A stretch of 64,000 nt of DNA from Micromonospora terminaliae (GTDB lineage Bacteria > Actinomycetota > Actinomycetes > Mycobacteriales > Micromonosporaceae). Of this stretch, positions 1 through 7,848 are shown piece after piece. The notes under the pieces were generated by a model that saw only the letters and a list, made by a program, of their open reading frames with translations, searched no databases and had not been told where the DNA came from. The position numbers were made by a program, and so were the translations under genes. Where the stretch lies: positions 5,350,001 through 5,414,000 of the forward strand of contig NZ_CP045309.1 of the NCBI RefSeq assembly GCF_009671205.1, given 5' to 3'. Within the stretch, counting starts at the first letter, position 1. The number at the start of each line of letters is the position of its first letter.

Positions 1-124
1 ACCAGGGAGGCGGCATCTGAATCGATCGGCGGGCACCGATTATGAGGTATCTCGCATAAACGCATCACGATGAATTCAGAATTGCTTTCGTGTTTCCCGC
101 ATTCGACGTTCGGGCACTGTTCGG

Positions 125-340
125 GTGGAGGCGACCGACGGGCGGATCGGCGCGGTCGACCGGGCGAGCGAGGACGCGGGCGCGGGCTACCTGATGGTGG
201 ACACCGGACCGTGGATCTTCGACCGGAAGGTGCTGCTGCCGGTCAAGGAGTCACCGGCCTTCGACCCGGACGACTTCGACCGACCCGAGTACCGGGAGCA
301 GGTCGGCGACTACTACGCCGAGAGCTACCGGCGGGGCTGA
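125..340 (+). pseudogene. PRC-barrel domain remnant (71 aa)
   Basis: The reading frame opens at 74, after a stop at 71-73, and the first usable start is the GTG at 125. The product begins EATDGRIGAVDRAS and continues VDTGPWIFDRKVLLP, which is how actinobacterial PRC-barrel proteins look from family knowledge. The N-terminal lead-in is missing. The second half of the barrel is also missing, because the LLP segment runs straight into an acidic tail ending DYYAESYRRG. No good ribosome binding site precedes 125. I read this as a decayed or internally deleted gene. It could instead be a divergent short PRC protein. Confidence 0.45.
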
Positions 341-392
341 CCAGGCCGTTCCGGTCTGCGCGCGGGGCGCTGGACCGGCTACCGTGTCAGGC

Positions 393-560
393 ATGGTCCG
401 GCCGAGCACCTGCGCCCCGGAGACCCTCGACGGTCTCCCGACGGCTGCCGCTCCGGTTGTCCCGGCCCGTGTCGACGACGGTCGGGAGCAGATCCTCGAC
501 GTCCTCCGTGCCGGTGGGCTGCGGTTCCGCGCCGGCGGGCGATGGCGGCGCTCGCACTGA
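393..560 (+). CDS. small ORF of 55 aa in the gap before trpS, doubtful
   Basis: The stretch 341-650 has no clear gene. It holds one ATG-started frame of 55 codons, with a product ending DVLRAGGLRFRAGGRWRRSH. No homology is recognised and there is no convincing ribosome binding site. It contains a single Trp codon near its end, so it is not a persuasive Trp leader peptide for trpS. A promoter for trpS probably lies here but I could not place it. Confidence 0.2.
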   Translation: MVRPSTCAPETLDGLPTAAAPVVPARVDDGREQILDVLRAGGLRFRAGGRWRRSH

Positions 561-650
561 CGAGCCAACCCCACTGATCCGGGCACACCCCGGGTCTTCT
601 CCGCGCGCCCGCGCGTCCTCCACCGACTCAGCCACGAGAGGCGTACGACC

Positions 651-1709
651 ATGTCTTCAGCACGGATGCTCACCGGTGACCGCCCGACCGGGCGGCTGCA
701 CCTGGGCCACTACGTCGGCAGCATCGCCAACCGGGTGAAGCTGCACCAGCGCTACGAGAGCTTCTTCATCATCGCCGACCTGCACATGCTCACCACGCGG
801 AACAGCCGCGAGGACATCGAGCAGGTCTCCCGCAACGCCCGCGAGATGGTCACCGACATCCTCGCCGCCGGCGTCGAGCCGGACCGGGCCACCTTCTACC
901 TCCAGTCGGCGATCCCCGAGGTCGGCGACCTGAACACCCTGTTCCAGAACCTGGTCACGGTGCCCCGCCTGGAACGGGTGCCGTCCCTGAAGGAGATGAG
1001 CCGGGACGCCGGCAAGGAGGAGATGCCGTACGGGCTGCTCGGCTACCCCGTCCTCCAGGCCGCCGACATCCTCTGCGTGAAGGGGCAGGTCGTGCCGGTG
1101 GGCAAGGACAACGCGGCGCACGTGGAGGTGACCCGGGAGATCGCCCGGCGCTTCAACCACCTCTACGGCGAGGTGTTCCCCGTACCGGAGATGATCATGT
1201 CGGAGACGCCCACCCTGGTCGGCACCGACGGCGCCGGAAAGATGAGCAAGAGCCGGGGGAACGCCATCGCGCTCTCCGACGACCCGGCCGCCGTGCGGCG
1301 CAAGGTCATGGGGATGTACACCGACCCGAACCGGGTCCGCGCCGACGTGCCGGGCACGGTCGAGGGGAACCCCGTGTTCGCGTACCTCGAGGTGTTCCAC
1401 ACCGACCGCGCCACCGTCGAGGAGCTCAAGGGGCGCTACCGCGCCGGGCGGGTCGGCGACGTCGAGGTCAAGGAGGAGCTGGCGGGCGCGCTCAACCGCT
1501 TCCTCGACCCGGTCCGGGAGCGGCGGGCCCGGTTCGAGGGGCAACCCGGCCTGGTCGACGAGCTGATCGTCGAGGGCACCGAGCGGACCCGCGCCGAGGT
1601 GCGCCGCACCCTGGTCGAGGTCCGCCGGGCGATGGGCCTGACCAGCGCGTACACCCAGGTGCGGCGGCGGGCCGAGCGCTACCGCAAGGCCGTCGGCACG
1701 CCGGCCTGA
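651..1709 (+). CDS. trpS: tryptophanyl-tRNA synthetase
   Basis: Cytosolic class I aminoacyl-tRNA synthetase that charges tRNA-Trp with tryptophan using ATP. The 352-aa product has the usual length for a bacterial TrpRS. The HIGH-type signature appears as HLGH at residues 17-20, inside RPTGRLHLGHYVG. The KMSKS loop is present exactly at residues 197-201, and the Rossmann fold between them is complete. The start ATG follows AGAGG 10 nt upstream. The gene stands alone, followed after about 75 bp by the argS leader region on the same strand. I cannot tell from sequence alone whether this is the housekeeping copy or a second, inhibitor-tolerant TrpRS of the kind some actinomycetes carry. Confidence 0.95.
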   Translation: MSSARMLTGDRPTGRLHLGHYVGSIANRVKLHQRYESFFIIADLHMLTTRNSREDIEQVSRNAREMVTDILAAGVEPDRATFYLQSAIPEVGDLNTLFQNLVTVPRLERVPSLKEMSRDAGKEEMPYGLLGYPVLQAADILCVKGQVVPVGKDNAAHVEVTREIARRFNHLYGEVFPVPEMIMSETPTLVGTDGAGKMSKSRGNAIALSDDPAAVRRKVMGMYTDPNRVRADVPGTVEGNPVFAYLEVFHTDRATVEELKGRYRAGRVGDVEVKEELAGALNRFLDPVRERRARFEGQPGLVDELIVEGTERTRAEVRRTLVEVRRAMGLTSAYTQVRRRAERYRKAVGTPA

Positions 1710-1772
1710 CCACCCGGGTACGCCGGCCGGCCGGCCCGGGTACGGCCTTGCGCCGCCCCCGGGCCGGCCGGT

Positions 1773-1778
1773 TAGGCT
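1773..1778 (+). promoter_or_regulatory. -10 box of a leaderless transcript upstream of argS
   Basis: TAGGCT fits the actinobacterial TANNNT -10 consensus. Six bases later comes the ATG at 1785, the geometry expected when transcription starts at the start codon. A weak TTGCGC at 1748-1753 could serve as -35, but its 19-bp spacer is long. Placement rests on spacing only. Confidence 0.55.
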
Positions 1779-1784
1779 GCTCGC

Positions 1785-1874
1785 ATGACCAGCTCGCACG
1801 CGTTCCCGACGGCGTCCTCCGACGTCCTGTTCGGCGCGCTGCGACGCCGGCGGTCCCGCGACCGCCTGCGCTGA
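1785..1874 (+). CDS. putative arginine-rich leader peptide of argS (29 aa)
   Basis: The frame encodes a 29-residue peptide ending RRRRSRDRLR, so seven of its last ten residues are arginine (codons cga, cgc, cgg, cgg, cgc, cgc, cgc). It sits directly upstream of arginyl-tRNA synthetase and starts six bases after a TAGGCT -10 box, suggesting a leaderless transcript. Its stop codon lies 14 bp before a perfect 9-bp hairpin. Such an arrangement is the hallmark of ribosome-mediated attenuation: scarcity of charged tRNA-Arg would stall the ribosome in the Arg run. The peptide probably has no other function. Attenuation is inferred; the ORF, its composition and the hairpin are seen directly. Confidence 0.65.
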   Translation: MTSSHAFPTASSDVLFGALRRRRSRDRLR

Positions 1875-1888
1875 GCATTCCTCACTGC

Positions 1889-1912
1889 GACCGGCGGATC
1901 GAGCCGCCGGTC
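1889..1912 (+). terminator. attenuator-type hairpin between the Arg leader ORF and argS
   Basis: GACCGGCGG (1889-1897) and CCGCCGGTC (1904-1912) are perfect 9-bp arms around a 6-nt loop. There is no U tract, which is common for actinobacterial terminators. The leader's Arg-codon segment GCCGGCGG can pair with the 3' arm instead, with one G-U wobble, giving a possible antiterminator. The hairpin could alternatively be a simple mRNA fold. Confidence 0.6.
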
Positions 1913-1991
1913 ATCGCCGATCGTCCTCGGTCCGCCCGCATCCCCGTCCGGTGATCCGCGTGTGGCGGATCCGAGCGAGATCGGCGTACCC

Positions 1992-3710
1992 ATGGATCTG
2001 GAGAAACTGCTGACCGGCCGGCTGGCGCCGGCGTTCGCGACGGTGGCCGGCGTGCCGGTCGACCCGGTCGTGCGGCGCTCCCAGCGCGCGGACTTCCAGT
2101 CCGACGCGGCGCTGGCGCTGGCCCGGCGGCTCGGCCGGCCGCCGCGCGCCGTCGCCACCGAGGTGCTGGAGCGCGCCGAGCTGGCCGACCTGTGCAGCGC
2201 GGCGGAGGTCTCCGGTCCGGGTTTCCTCAACCTGACGGTCGCCGACGGGGCCCTGGCCGGGCTGGTCTCGGCACTGGCCACCGACCCGCGGCTCGGGGTG
2301 CCGGTGACCCGCGCACCGGAGACCGTGGTCGTCGACTACTCGGCGCCGAACGTGGCGAAGGAGATGCACGTCGGCCACCTGCGCTCGACGGTGATCGGCG
2401 ACGCGGCGGCCCGGCTGCTGGAGTGGCTGGGGCACCGGGTGCTGCGGGCCAACCACCTGGGCGACTGGGGCACGCCCTTCGGCATGCTCATCGAGCACCT
2501 GGCCGACCTGGGCGAGGCCGAGGCGGCGCAGGAGCTGTCGATGGGCGACCTCGACTCGTTCTACAAGACGGCCCGGGCCAAGTTCGACGCCGAGGAGGCG
2601 TTCCGCGAGCGGTCGCGGCTGCGCGTGGTGGCGTTGCAGGGCGGCGACCCGGCGACGCTCCGGCTGTGGCGGCTGCTCGTCGAGCAGTCCGAGCGGTACT
2701 TCCTGACCGTGTACGACCTGCTCGACGTGACCCTCACGGCGCGCGACTTCCACGGCGAGAGCAGCTACAACGACCTGCTCGGCCCGGTGGTCGAGGAGCT
2801 GGACCGGCTCGGGCTGCTGCGGGACAGCGACGGGGCGGCCTGCGTGTTCCCGCCCGGCTCGGTGGGCCGGGACGGTGAGCCGCTGCCGCTGATCGTGCGC
2901 AAGTCCGACGGCGGGTACGGCTATCCCGCGACCGACCTGGCGGCCATCCGGCACCGGACCGGCACGCTGGGCGCGACCCGGCTGCTCTACGTGGTCGGGC
3001 TGCCGCAGCGGCGGCACTTCGAGATGGTCTACGCCGCCGCCGCGCAGGCCGGTTGGCTGGCCCCGCCGGCCCGGGCCGAGCACGTCGGATTCGGGTCGAT
3101 CCTCGGCCCGGACGGGCGGATGCTGCGCAGCCGGGCCGGCGAGTCGGTGAAGCTCGTCGGGCTGCTCGAGGAGGCCGTGGCCCGCGCCACGGCGCTGGCC
3201 CGCGAGCGGAACCCGGAGCTGGGCGAGGCGGAGGCGGCGGAGGTCGGCCGGGCGGTCGGCATCGGCGCCATCAAGTACGCCGACCTGTCCAGCGACCGGC
3301 ACAAGGACTACGTGCTCGACTGGGAGCGGATGCTCTCGCTGGACGGCAACACGGCGCCCTACCTGCAGTACGCGTACTCGCGGATCCGGTCGATCTTCCG
3401 GCGGGCCGGGGTGGCGGCCCGGCCGGAGGCTGCGGTCTCACTGGCCGAGCCGGCCGAGCGGGCGCTTGCCCTGGAGCTGGTCGGCTTCGGTGCGGTGGTC
3501 GGCGAGGTGGCGGAGAACCTGGAGTTCCATCACCTGGCCGGCTATCTGTCCCGGCTCGCCGCTGCGTTCAGCGCCTTCTACGAGCGGTGCCCGGTGCTGC
3601 GGGCCGACGAGCCGGTCCGGGAGAGCCGGCTCGTGCTCTGCGACCTGACGGCGCGGGTGCTCGGGCAGGGCCTGCACCTGCTCGGCATCCGCACACCCGA
3701 GCGACTGTGA
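1992..3710 (+). CDS. argS: arginyl-tRNA synthetase
   Basis: Class I synthetase that charges tRNA-Arg in the cytosol. The product from the ATG at 1992 is 572 aa, typical of bacterial ArgRS. It has the N-terminal Add1-type domain (about 1-100), then SAPNVAKEMHVGHLRSTVIGD with HVGH at 126-129. In place of canonical KMSKS it has GRMLRSRAGES, as is usual for ArgRS, followed by the C-terminal anticodon-binding DALR domain. An in-frame GTG at 1962 would add ten residues, but family members begin near MDLEKLL, so 1992 is preferred. A putative Arg leader and hairpin lie upstream and a strong terminator hairpin follows the stop at once, so argS looks like a single-gene transcription unit. Confidence 0.93.
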   Translation: MDLEKLLTGRLAPAFATVAGVPVDPVVRRSQRADFQSDAALALARRLGRPPRAVATEVLERAELADLCSAAEVSGPGFLNLTVADGALAGLVSALATDPRLGVPVTRAPETVVVDYSAPNVAKEMHVGHLRSTVIGDAAARLLEWLGHRVLRANHLGDWGTPFGMLIEHLADLGEAEAAQELSMGDLDSFYKTARAKFDAEEAFRERSRLRVVALQGGDPATLRLWRLLVEQSERYFLTVYDLLDVTLTARDFHGESSYNDLLGPVVEELDRLGLLRDSDGAACVFPPGSVGRDGEPLPLIVRKSDGGYGYPATDLAAIRHRTGTLGATRLLYVVGLPQRRHFEMVYAAAAQAGWLAPPARAEHVGFGSILGPDGRMLRSRAGESVKLVGLLEEAVARATALARERNPELGEAEAAEVGRAVGIGAIKYADLSSDRHKDYVLDWERMLSLDGNTAPYLQYAYSRIRSIFRRAGVAARPEAAVSLAEPAERALALELVGFGAVVGEVAENLEFHHLAGYLSRLAAAFSAFYERCPVLRADEPVRESRLVLCDLTARVLGQGLHLLGIRTPERL

Positions 3711-3715
3711 CCTCG

Positions 3716-3769
3716 AACCCGGGCCGGACCGGTGACGCCCGCGCGGTCGTCACCGGTCCGGGCCGGGTT
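3716..3769 (+). terminator. terminator hairpin after argS
   Basis: Arms 3716-3737 and 3748-3769 are 22 bp with one mismatch around a 10-nt loop, followed by TTTAG. The hairpin starts six bases after the argS stop codon. Confidence 0.85.
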
Positions 3770-3842
3770 TAGTGAACGGGCCCGCGGGCAAGCGGCCCGG
3801 GTCGCAGCAGGGCTGGGACGGGAAGATCTGTGGGAGGCAGCC

Positions 3843-4355
3843 ATGCGCTCACCACCACCGGCCGAGGCGAGAGTGACCATCGAGCGCCGGGCCGCCGACG
3901 TCTTCGACTTCTACCGCGACTTCCACAACCTGCCCCGCTTCCTGGGCGACGTCATGGCCAGCGAGCAGATCGGTCCGGCGACGTTCCGCTGGACGATCCA
4001 GGGACCGCTCGGGGTCCGGCTGCGCTCGACGGTGCGGCTCACCGAGGAGCGCGCGAACGAACTGCTCCGGTACGAGACGGCTGCCGGGCCCGGGATGCGA
4101 ACCCGCTGGACGGTCCGGTTCAGCCCCGGGTCGGAACCGGGTCGGACCGAGGTCCACGAGGTGCTGACGACGCCCTTCGGAGCACTGGGCCGCATCGCCC
4201 TGACCCTGGCCGGGAAGCCGCCCGCCGCCGAGGTGGCGGCGAACCTCCGCAGGCTCAAGCAACTCCTGGAGACGGGAGAGGTCACCGACACCGCGCACGC
4301 GGTGGCCGGCAAGTTCGGCCGGCCGGCCGTCGGCGGTCACGATGGCCCCGACTGA
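3843..4355 (+). CDS. SRPBCC (START/Bet v1-like) family protein
   Basis: A 170-aa protein starting at the ATG at 3843, well placed behind GGGAGGCAG. The sequence ARVTIERRAADVFDFYRDFHNLPRFLGDV is the usual opening of the SRPBCC helix-grip fold, which forms a hydrophobic ligand pocket. Later segments (WTIQGPLGVRLRSTVRLTEE and TEVHEVLTTPFGALG) continue the beta sheet, and a C-terminal helix ends ANLRRLKQLLETGE. No catalytic residues can be assigned and the ligand is unknown. The gene is separate from argS, with a terminator between them. It converges with the membrane-protein gene on the other strand, with a 65-bp gap. Confidence 0.75.
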   Translation: MRSPPPAEARVTIERRAADVFDFYRDFHNLPRFLGDVMASEQIGPATFRWTIQGPLGVRLRSTVRLTEERANELLRYETAAGPGMRTRWTVRFSPGSEPGRTEVHEVLTTPFGALGRIALTLAGKPPAAEVAANLRRLKQLLETGEVTDTAHAVAGKFGRPAVGGHDGPD

Positions 4356-4420
4356 CCAGAGTCCGTGGGGAGCTCAGTCAACAAGCCGCCGGATACGCCG
4401 TCCGCAGCCGGCTGACCAGC

Positions 4421-5917
4421 TCAGGCATGGCGATCAACGTATTCCTGGCCGCGGTGACCGGCGGCGGCATCGGTTGGATCGTCGGGTGAGGGTGTGCCGT
4501 CGGGCTCGCCGGCCTCCGGGCCCGGATCGATTCGACCCGTACTGGTCCGCTCGCGGATCGCCGCCGTGGCCGCATCCACCGCTGCGGCCACGAGCAGGAT
4601 CAGCCCGACGCGCAGTAGCACCGCCTCCTGGATGCCGAACCGGGCGTACTCGCCGGCCGTGAACAGAGTGCCGGCCACTGCGCTCGCGGTGCTGCCCAGG
4701 ACGAGCAGGCCACCGGCCGCGGCGACCCACCGGGCGCGCCGGAATCCGCGGGTGAGCAGCCCGACGGCCACAGCCAGCGCCGCGACCAGGCCGGCCAGCA
4801 ACAGCACCCGCTCGGGGCGGGGGAAGATGAGCCGTTCGGGGAAGGCCGGCACCGCCGCGACCGGCTCGGCGTAGTGGCCGGCGGTGCCGCCCAGCAGCAC
4901 GGGCATCGTCTCGACGGTCTTCGCGGCGGCGTGCCTCGGGTGTGCCAGCGCGTAGCGGTAGGCGACCGAGCCCTTTTCCCGCTGCGTCCAGGCGATCAGG
5001 TCGGGGCAGCCCTCGTAGGCGTCGAAGAAATCGGGCATCTTCCAGGCGGGGCGGCCGGCGATCCGTTCCGCCTGCTGGCAGTGGGGCATGCCGAACTCGT
5101 CGCGGTAGGCCTTGGCGACCTGCGGGTCGTTGAGCACCTGGAAGCGCAGCCGGTACACGAACGTCGCCTCGGAAAGGCTCAGGCCGTTGTACCAGGCCCG
5201 GTAACTCTCATCCACGGTGGCGACCGTGGCGACGTTCCAGGTCAGGCCGGCGAGCAGGGCCAGAACGGCGACGACAGCCGCGCGGCGGTAGCGACGCAGC
5301 AGCGCGTAGCCGGCGAGCACCACGACCAGGAGCAGAACGTAGGGCAGCACGTCCTGCCGGACGAAGGTCCACCACACGGCGGCGACGACCAACGCCCCGA
5401 GCGCGACCCGGGACCGGGACCGGACCCAGATGGCCAGCAGCGCCAGCGCGGCGATGCCGAGACTGATCGACAGCGACTCGGACAACACGGCGTGGTCCCA
5501 CGAGTAGACGGATCGGCTCAACGCCAGGCCGACCACGGCCGACACGGCGCCGATCCGGGCGAAGGAGGTGCGCAGCAGCAGCCAGCAGGCGCAGATCAGC
5601 AGGGACCAGGCGAGAGTGCTGATCCCCCACTGCGCGACCGTGCCGGCCCGGTCGGAGCCGGCCAGCGCGTAGAGCAGGGGCACGGCCCACGGGCGCGGGG
5701 CATGACCGGTGAACGACAACAGCTCGATGGTGTTGCCCGGCCGGTCCGCGTACGACGTGCTGTCGACCGAGGTGAAGACCGTGTACCGAGCCAGGATGAC
5801 CAGCCGGGCGGTCACATAGAGGCCGAGCAGGACGGCCAGCGGCACGTGCCGCGGCGAGGGGCGCCACCTCAGAAGCAGCGGGGGACGCGCAGGCGCGTGA
5901 GGGTCCTCTGGCGGCAT
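4421..5917 (-). CDS. polytopic membrane protein of unknown function, GT-C-like architecture
   Basis: The chosen ATG at 5917 is preceded by GGAGGT with six-base spacing; a frame extending 47 residues further upstream looks non-coding. The 498-aa product has roughly ten hydrophobic helices, beginning at LAVLLGLYVTARLVILARY. A soluble loop follows in the middle (about residues 230-330, containing NDPQVAKAYRDEFG and HCQQAERIAGRPAW), and a polar acidic tail closes the chain. The topology, and the short acidic loop after the first helix (SVDSTSY), resemble lipid-linked-sugar-dependent GT-C transferases, but no diagnostic motif is certain. It neighbours the left-most tRNA-Arg fragment, so it marks the undisturbed chromosome beyond the integrated elements. 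Confidence 0.6.
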   Translation of the reverse strand: MPPEDPHAPARPPLLLRWRPSPRHVPLAVLLGLYVTARLVILARYTVFTSVDSTSYADRPGNTIELLSFTGHAPRPWAVPLLYALAGSDRAGTVAQWGISTLAWSLLICACWLLLRTSFARIGAVSAVVGLALSRSVYSWDHAVLSESLSISLGIAALALLAIWVRSRSRVALGALVVAAVWWTFVRQDVLPYVLLLVVVLAGYALLRRYRRAAVVAVLALLAGLTWNVATVATVDESYRAWYNGLSLSEATFVYRLRFQVLNDPQVAKAYRDEFGMPHCQQAERIAGRPAWKMPDFFDAYEGCPDLIAWTQREKGSVAYRYALAHPRHAAAKTVETMPVLLGGTAGHYAEPVAAVPAFPERLIFPRPERVLLLAGLVAALAVAVGLLTRGFRRARWVAAAGGLLVLGSTASAVAGTLFTAGEYARFGIQEAVLLRVGLILLVAAAVDAATAAIRERTSTGRIDPGPEAGEPDGTPSPDDPTDAAAGHRGQEYVDRHA

Positions 5918-6066
5918 GCGGGGACCTCCGAGAGAGTCGGGAAGCGCACCAGCCGGAAAGCATAGTGACGTGGGCCGGCAGAAGCGTCCACGGACCTCAG
6001 CAGGAGGTTCACTCCTCCGCTGATGACACGACAGTTCACGTGCCGTCACGCTTGTCATAGTGGTAA

Positions 6067-6097
6067 GGGCCGGTCTCCCGTGACAGGAAACCGGCCC
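6067..6097 (-). terminator. original terminator of the tRNA-Arg gene (left of the oldest att copy)
   Basis: GGGCCGGT (6067-6074) and ACCGGCCC (6090-6097) form a perfect 8-bp stem. It lies ten bases beyond the 3' end of the tRNA fragment on the minus strand, where a tRNA terminator belongs. Different hairpins occupy the same place at the other two att copies. Confidence 0.6.
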
Positions 6098-6106
6098 GTT
6101 GACCTC

Positions 6107-6150
6107 TGTGCGCCCGAAGGGACTCGAACCCCTGACCTTCTGATCCGTAG
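6107..6150 (-). repeat. att site copy A: 3' end of tRNA-Arg, oldest displaced copy
   Basis: 44 bp matching the 3' part of the intact tRNA-Arg at 26213-26256, with one mismatch (G at 6134 where the other copies have A). It covers the acceptor strand, T arm, variable loop and the 3' side of the anticodon stem-loop, and stops after the anticodon. It is not a functional tRNA. Confidence 0.85.
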
Positions 6151-6264
6151 ATTCCCAAGACCATTCCGCAGCCGTTCGGCAACCCGCGTGGCCCTGGTCG
6201 CCGCGCCGTCAAGTCGTTCTCTCGTCGTAATCGCCTGGTGACCGTCGATGCTCACGCTGAAGGG

Positions 6265-6792
6265 ATGCGACGGACGGGGATGCTGGGACTGGTCTGCGCG
6301 TTGGTGCTGGCCGGGCTGACCGGCTGCGTCGCTGCCACCGAGGGCGCGGTCGGGGTACGGCTGGACGCCGACGGCCGGCTGGTCGGGGTATTCGACTGGT
6401 GCCGGGGCAAGGCCGGGACCGACCGGATCACCCTCTACCTCAGCAAGGACGACGGCACGCTCACCGACAAGGTGATCCGGCTCGAGCGGGATCCCGGCCG
6501 CAGCGCCCGCACCGCAGAGGAAGTCGTGCTGCTCGACCCGGGGGCCGGCTGGCAGACGACGCTGGCACCGCCCACGTTGGACGACGACCAGATTTACGAC
6601 CTGACCGCGGGGAACAAGGACTACGGCGCAGTAAAGGACTTCCCGTTCCGGATCAGCGAGCTGCGCGGCCGGACCGGATCCGACGTGATCCTCACCAAGC
6701 AGTGGGACGGCGGGGAGCACGGCGCCTACGTCGCCAAGTTCCATACGCCCGAGGACTTCGCGCGCTACGCCAACACGGTGTGCGACGGCTGA
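6265..6792 (+). CDS. putative secreted lipoprotein
   Basis: Starting at the ATG at 6265, the 175-aa product opens MRRTGMLGLVCALVLAGLTGC, a signal peptide with a clear LTGC lipobox, so the mature protein would be lipid-anchored outside the membrane. The rest is soluble, with alternating strands (GRLVGVFDWCRGKAGTDRITLYL) and a conserved-looking end ARYANTVCDG that could form a disulfide with an earlier Cys. No enzymatic motif is visible. It is the first gene inside the older element and may be cargo or chromosomal DNA captured between att copies. It converges with the unknown gene at 6877. Confidence 0.7.
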   Translation: MRRTGMLGLVCALVLAGLTGCVAATEGAVGVRLDADGRLVGVFDWCRGKAGTDRITLYLSKDDGTLTDKVIRLERDPGRSARTAEEVVLLDPGAGWQTTLAPPTLDDDQIYDLTAGNKDYGAVKDFPFRISELRGRTGSDVILTKQWDGGEHGAYVAKFHTPEDFARYANTVCDG

Positions 6793-6876
6793 GGAGGCCA
6801 CACGGTCGAGCCTGTCCCTCCGTCGACTGACGTGCGACACGCGTCCGCCTTATGGCGGGTGGGTGCGCGACGTGCG

Positions 6877-7320
6877 TCACCCCTGCGGGGTGTTCCAGTC
6901 GGATGGCCGCCCCTCGACCACGGCGTCATACCGGCCCGCCGCCACCTGGTGCGCCGTGAACATGCCGATGGGCGCTTGGTCGCGGGCAAGACGGTGGAGC
7001 ACTGCTTCGTAGGCGGACACGGCGACGCCCGACAAGTAGCCAACGAAGATTGCCTTGACCTTCTCAGAGGGCACCGTCCAGACGCCGACCGTGCCTGGCC
7101 CGTCGCATCTGAGCAGCACGTCCAGTTCCACCGGAAGCCGCACGCCGGGGGCAAACTGATCGCGAAAGGCATTGAACCGGTCGAACTGAGAAGCACACGC
7201 TGGCTCTACGTTCACCGCCGCCCGGGGCACCTCGTCCGCCCTCAGCCAGTATCTATCCTGCTTCAGCAGGTCCTTGCGTCGAGGACCGCGCGGGCGACGT
7301 CGAGGAAAGCCGCGGTTCAT
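6877..7320 (-). CDS. hypothetical protein in the degenerate element
   Basis: Not recognised. The coding-like part runs from MNRGFPRRRPRGPRRKDLLK to SDWNTPQG (147 aa from the ATG at 7320), has no membrane segment, and begins with a strongly basic N-terminus. An in-frame ATG at 7374 would add 18 residues including SDGRNGGAGCF. Neither start has a good ribosome binding site. The frame stays open further upstream, but that part has a composition unlike protein. The G+C content looks lower than in flanking chromosomal genes, consistent with transfer. Confidence 0.45.
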   Translation of the reverse strand: MNRGFPRRRPRGPRRKDLLKQDRYWLRADEVPRAAVNVEPACASQFDRFNAFRDQFAPGVRLPVELDVLLRCDGPGTVGVWTVPSEKVKAIFVGYLSGVAVSAYEAVLHRLARDQAPIGMFTAHQVAAGRYDAVVEGRPSDWNTPQG

Positions 7321-7582
7321 GAAGCACCCGGCTCCGCCGTTCCTGCCATCGCTCACATAGGCATGGTTCCTCATCCCGATCGATCGGGCATCCCGGGAAG
7401 CGGATCGGCAGGATCCCGGAAGTGCGCTCCTCGGCGTGGTCGGATGTGCCTCACACGACGAGCCGTCACCGCACGACCAGCGGCAGTTGAGTAAGTCGGT
7501 GGTTGGCAACGCGATGCGTACGATCCGCGAGCAGCGGCATCCACCCCTCGCCCTGCGAGCGATCGACTGCCTCAACTGGTAG

Positions 7583-7712
7583 ATCGATCCCGACAACTTC
7601 TCGCACCGGCTCTCGACTCTGTGCAAGCGCGCCGGCCTCGGTCATGGCACCCTCACGAGCTTCGCCATTCCGGGGCGTCGCTGATGCTGGCCCAGGGCAC
7701 GCCGCTGCATGT
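7583..7712 (+). pseudogene. tyrosine integrase C-terminal fragment, frameshifted
   Basis: One frame reads IDPDNFSHRLSTLCKRAGLGH. The next frame continues directly as WHPHELRHSGASLMLAQGTPLHV, containing the HxLRH box of tyrosine recombinases. Loss of a single T near 7645 explains the frame change. The Arg I region upstream and the catalytic Tyr region downstream are both gone. The fragment ends about 140 bp from att copy B, the position an intact int gene would have, so it is the remains of the integrase that formed the older element. Confidence 0.75.
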
Positions 7713-7744
7713 CCCACGCCCTGTTCGGGCAGTGAACGGGCCGG

Positions 7745-7765
7745 TGGCTCCCAACATGGCTCCCA
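7745..7765 (+). repeat. direct repeat TGGCTCCCA x2, possible arm sites of the older integrase
   Basis: TGGCTCCCA occurs at 7745-7753 and again at 7757-7765, between the integrase fragment and att copy B. A pair of short direct repeats in this position is what arm-type integrase sites look like. I did not find a matching pair beside att copy A. Confidence 0.35.
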
Positions 7766-7800
7766 CGGCTGCCCCGCCCGTGATCCTGGCGGATATGGAA

Positions 7801-7838
7801 AAGCCCCCGACCTCGCCGTTACGGCTGGTCGAGGGCTT
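7801..7838 (-). terminator. hairpin beyond att copy B
   Basis: Arms 7801-7812 and 7827-7838 form 12 bp with one mismatch, with A-rich sequence on the left side and T-rich on the right. It sits ten bases beyond the tRNA fragment. It would once have terminated the tRNA-Arg transcript, and the lost integrase gene from the other side. Confidence 0.65.
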
Positions 7839-7848
7839 CTTCCTGCTC

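Noticed and set aside
393..560. Trp leader peptide controlling trpS
   Set aside because: Only one Trp codon and no hairpin placed between it and trpS.
4362..4490. Short coding-like frame ending INVFLAAVTGGGIGWIVG after the SRPBCC gene
   Set aside because: No start with a binding site, overlaps the end of the minus-strand membrane gene, and no homologue recognised; possibly a decayed fragment.
4874..5965. Long plus-strand frame opposite the membrane-protein gene
   Set aside because: It is an antisense frame produced by high-GC codon bias; its translation has no domain character, and the minus-strand gene has a ribosome binding site and membrane helices.
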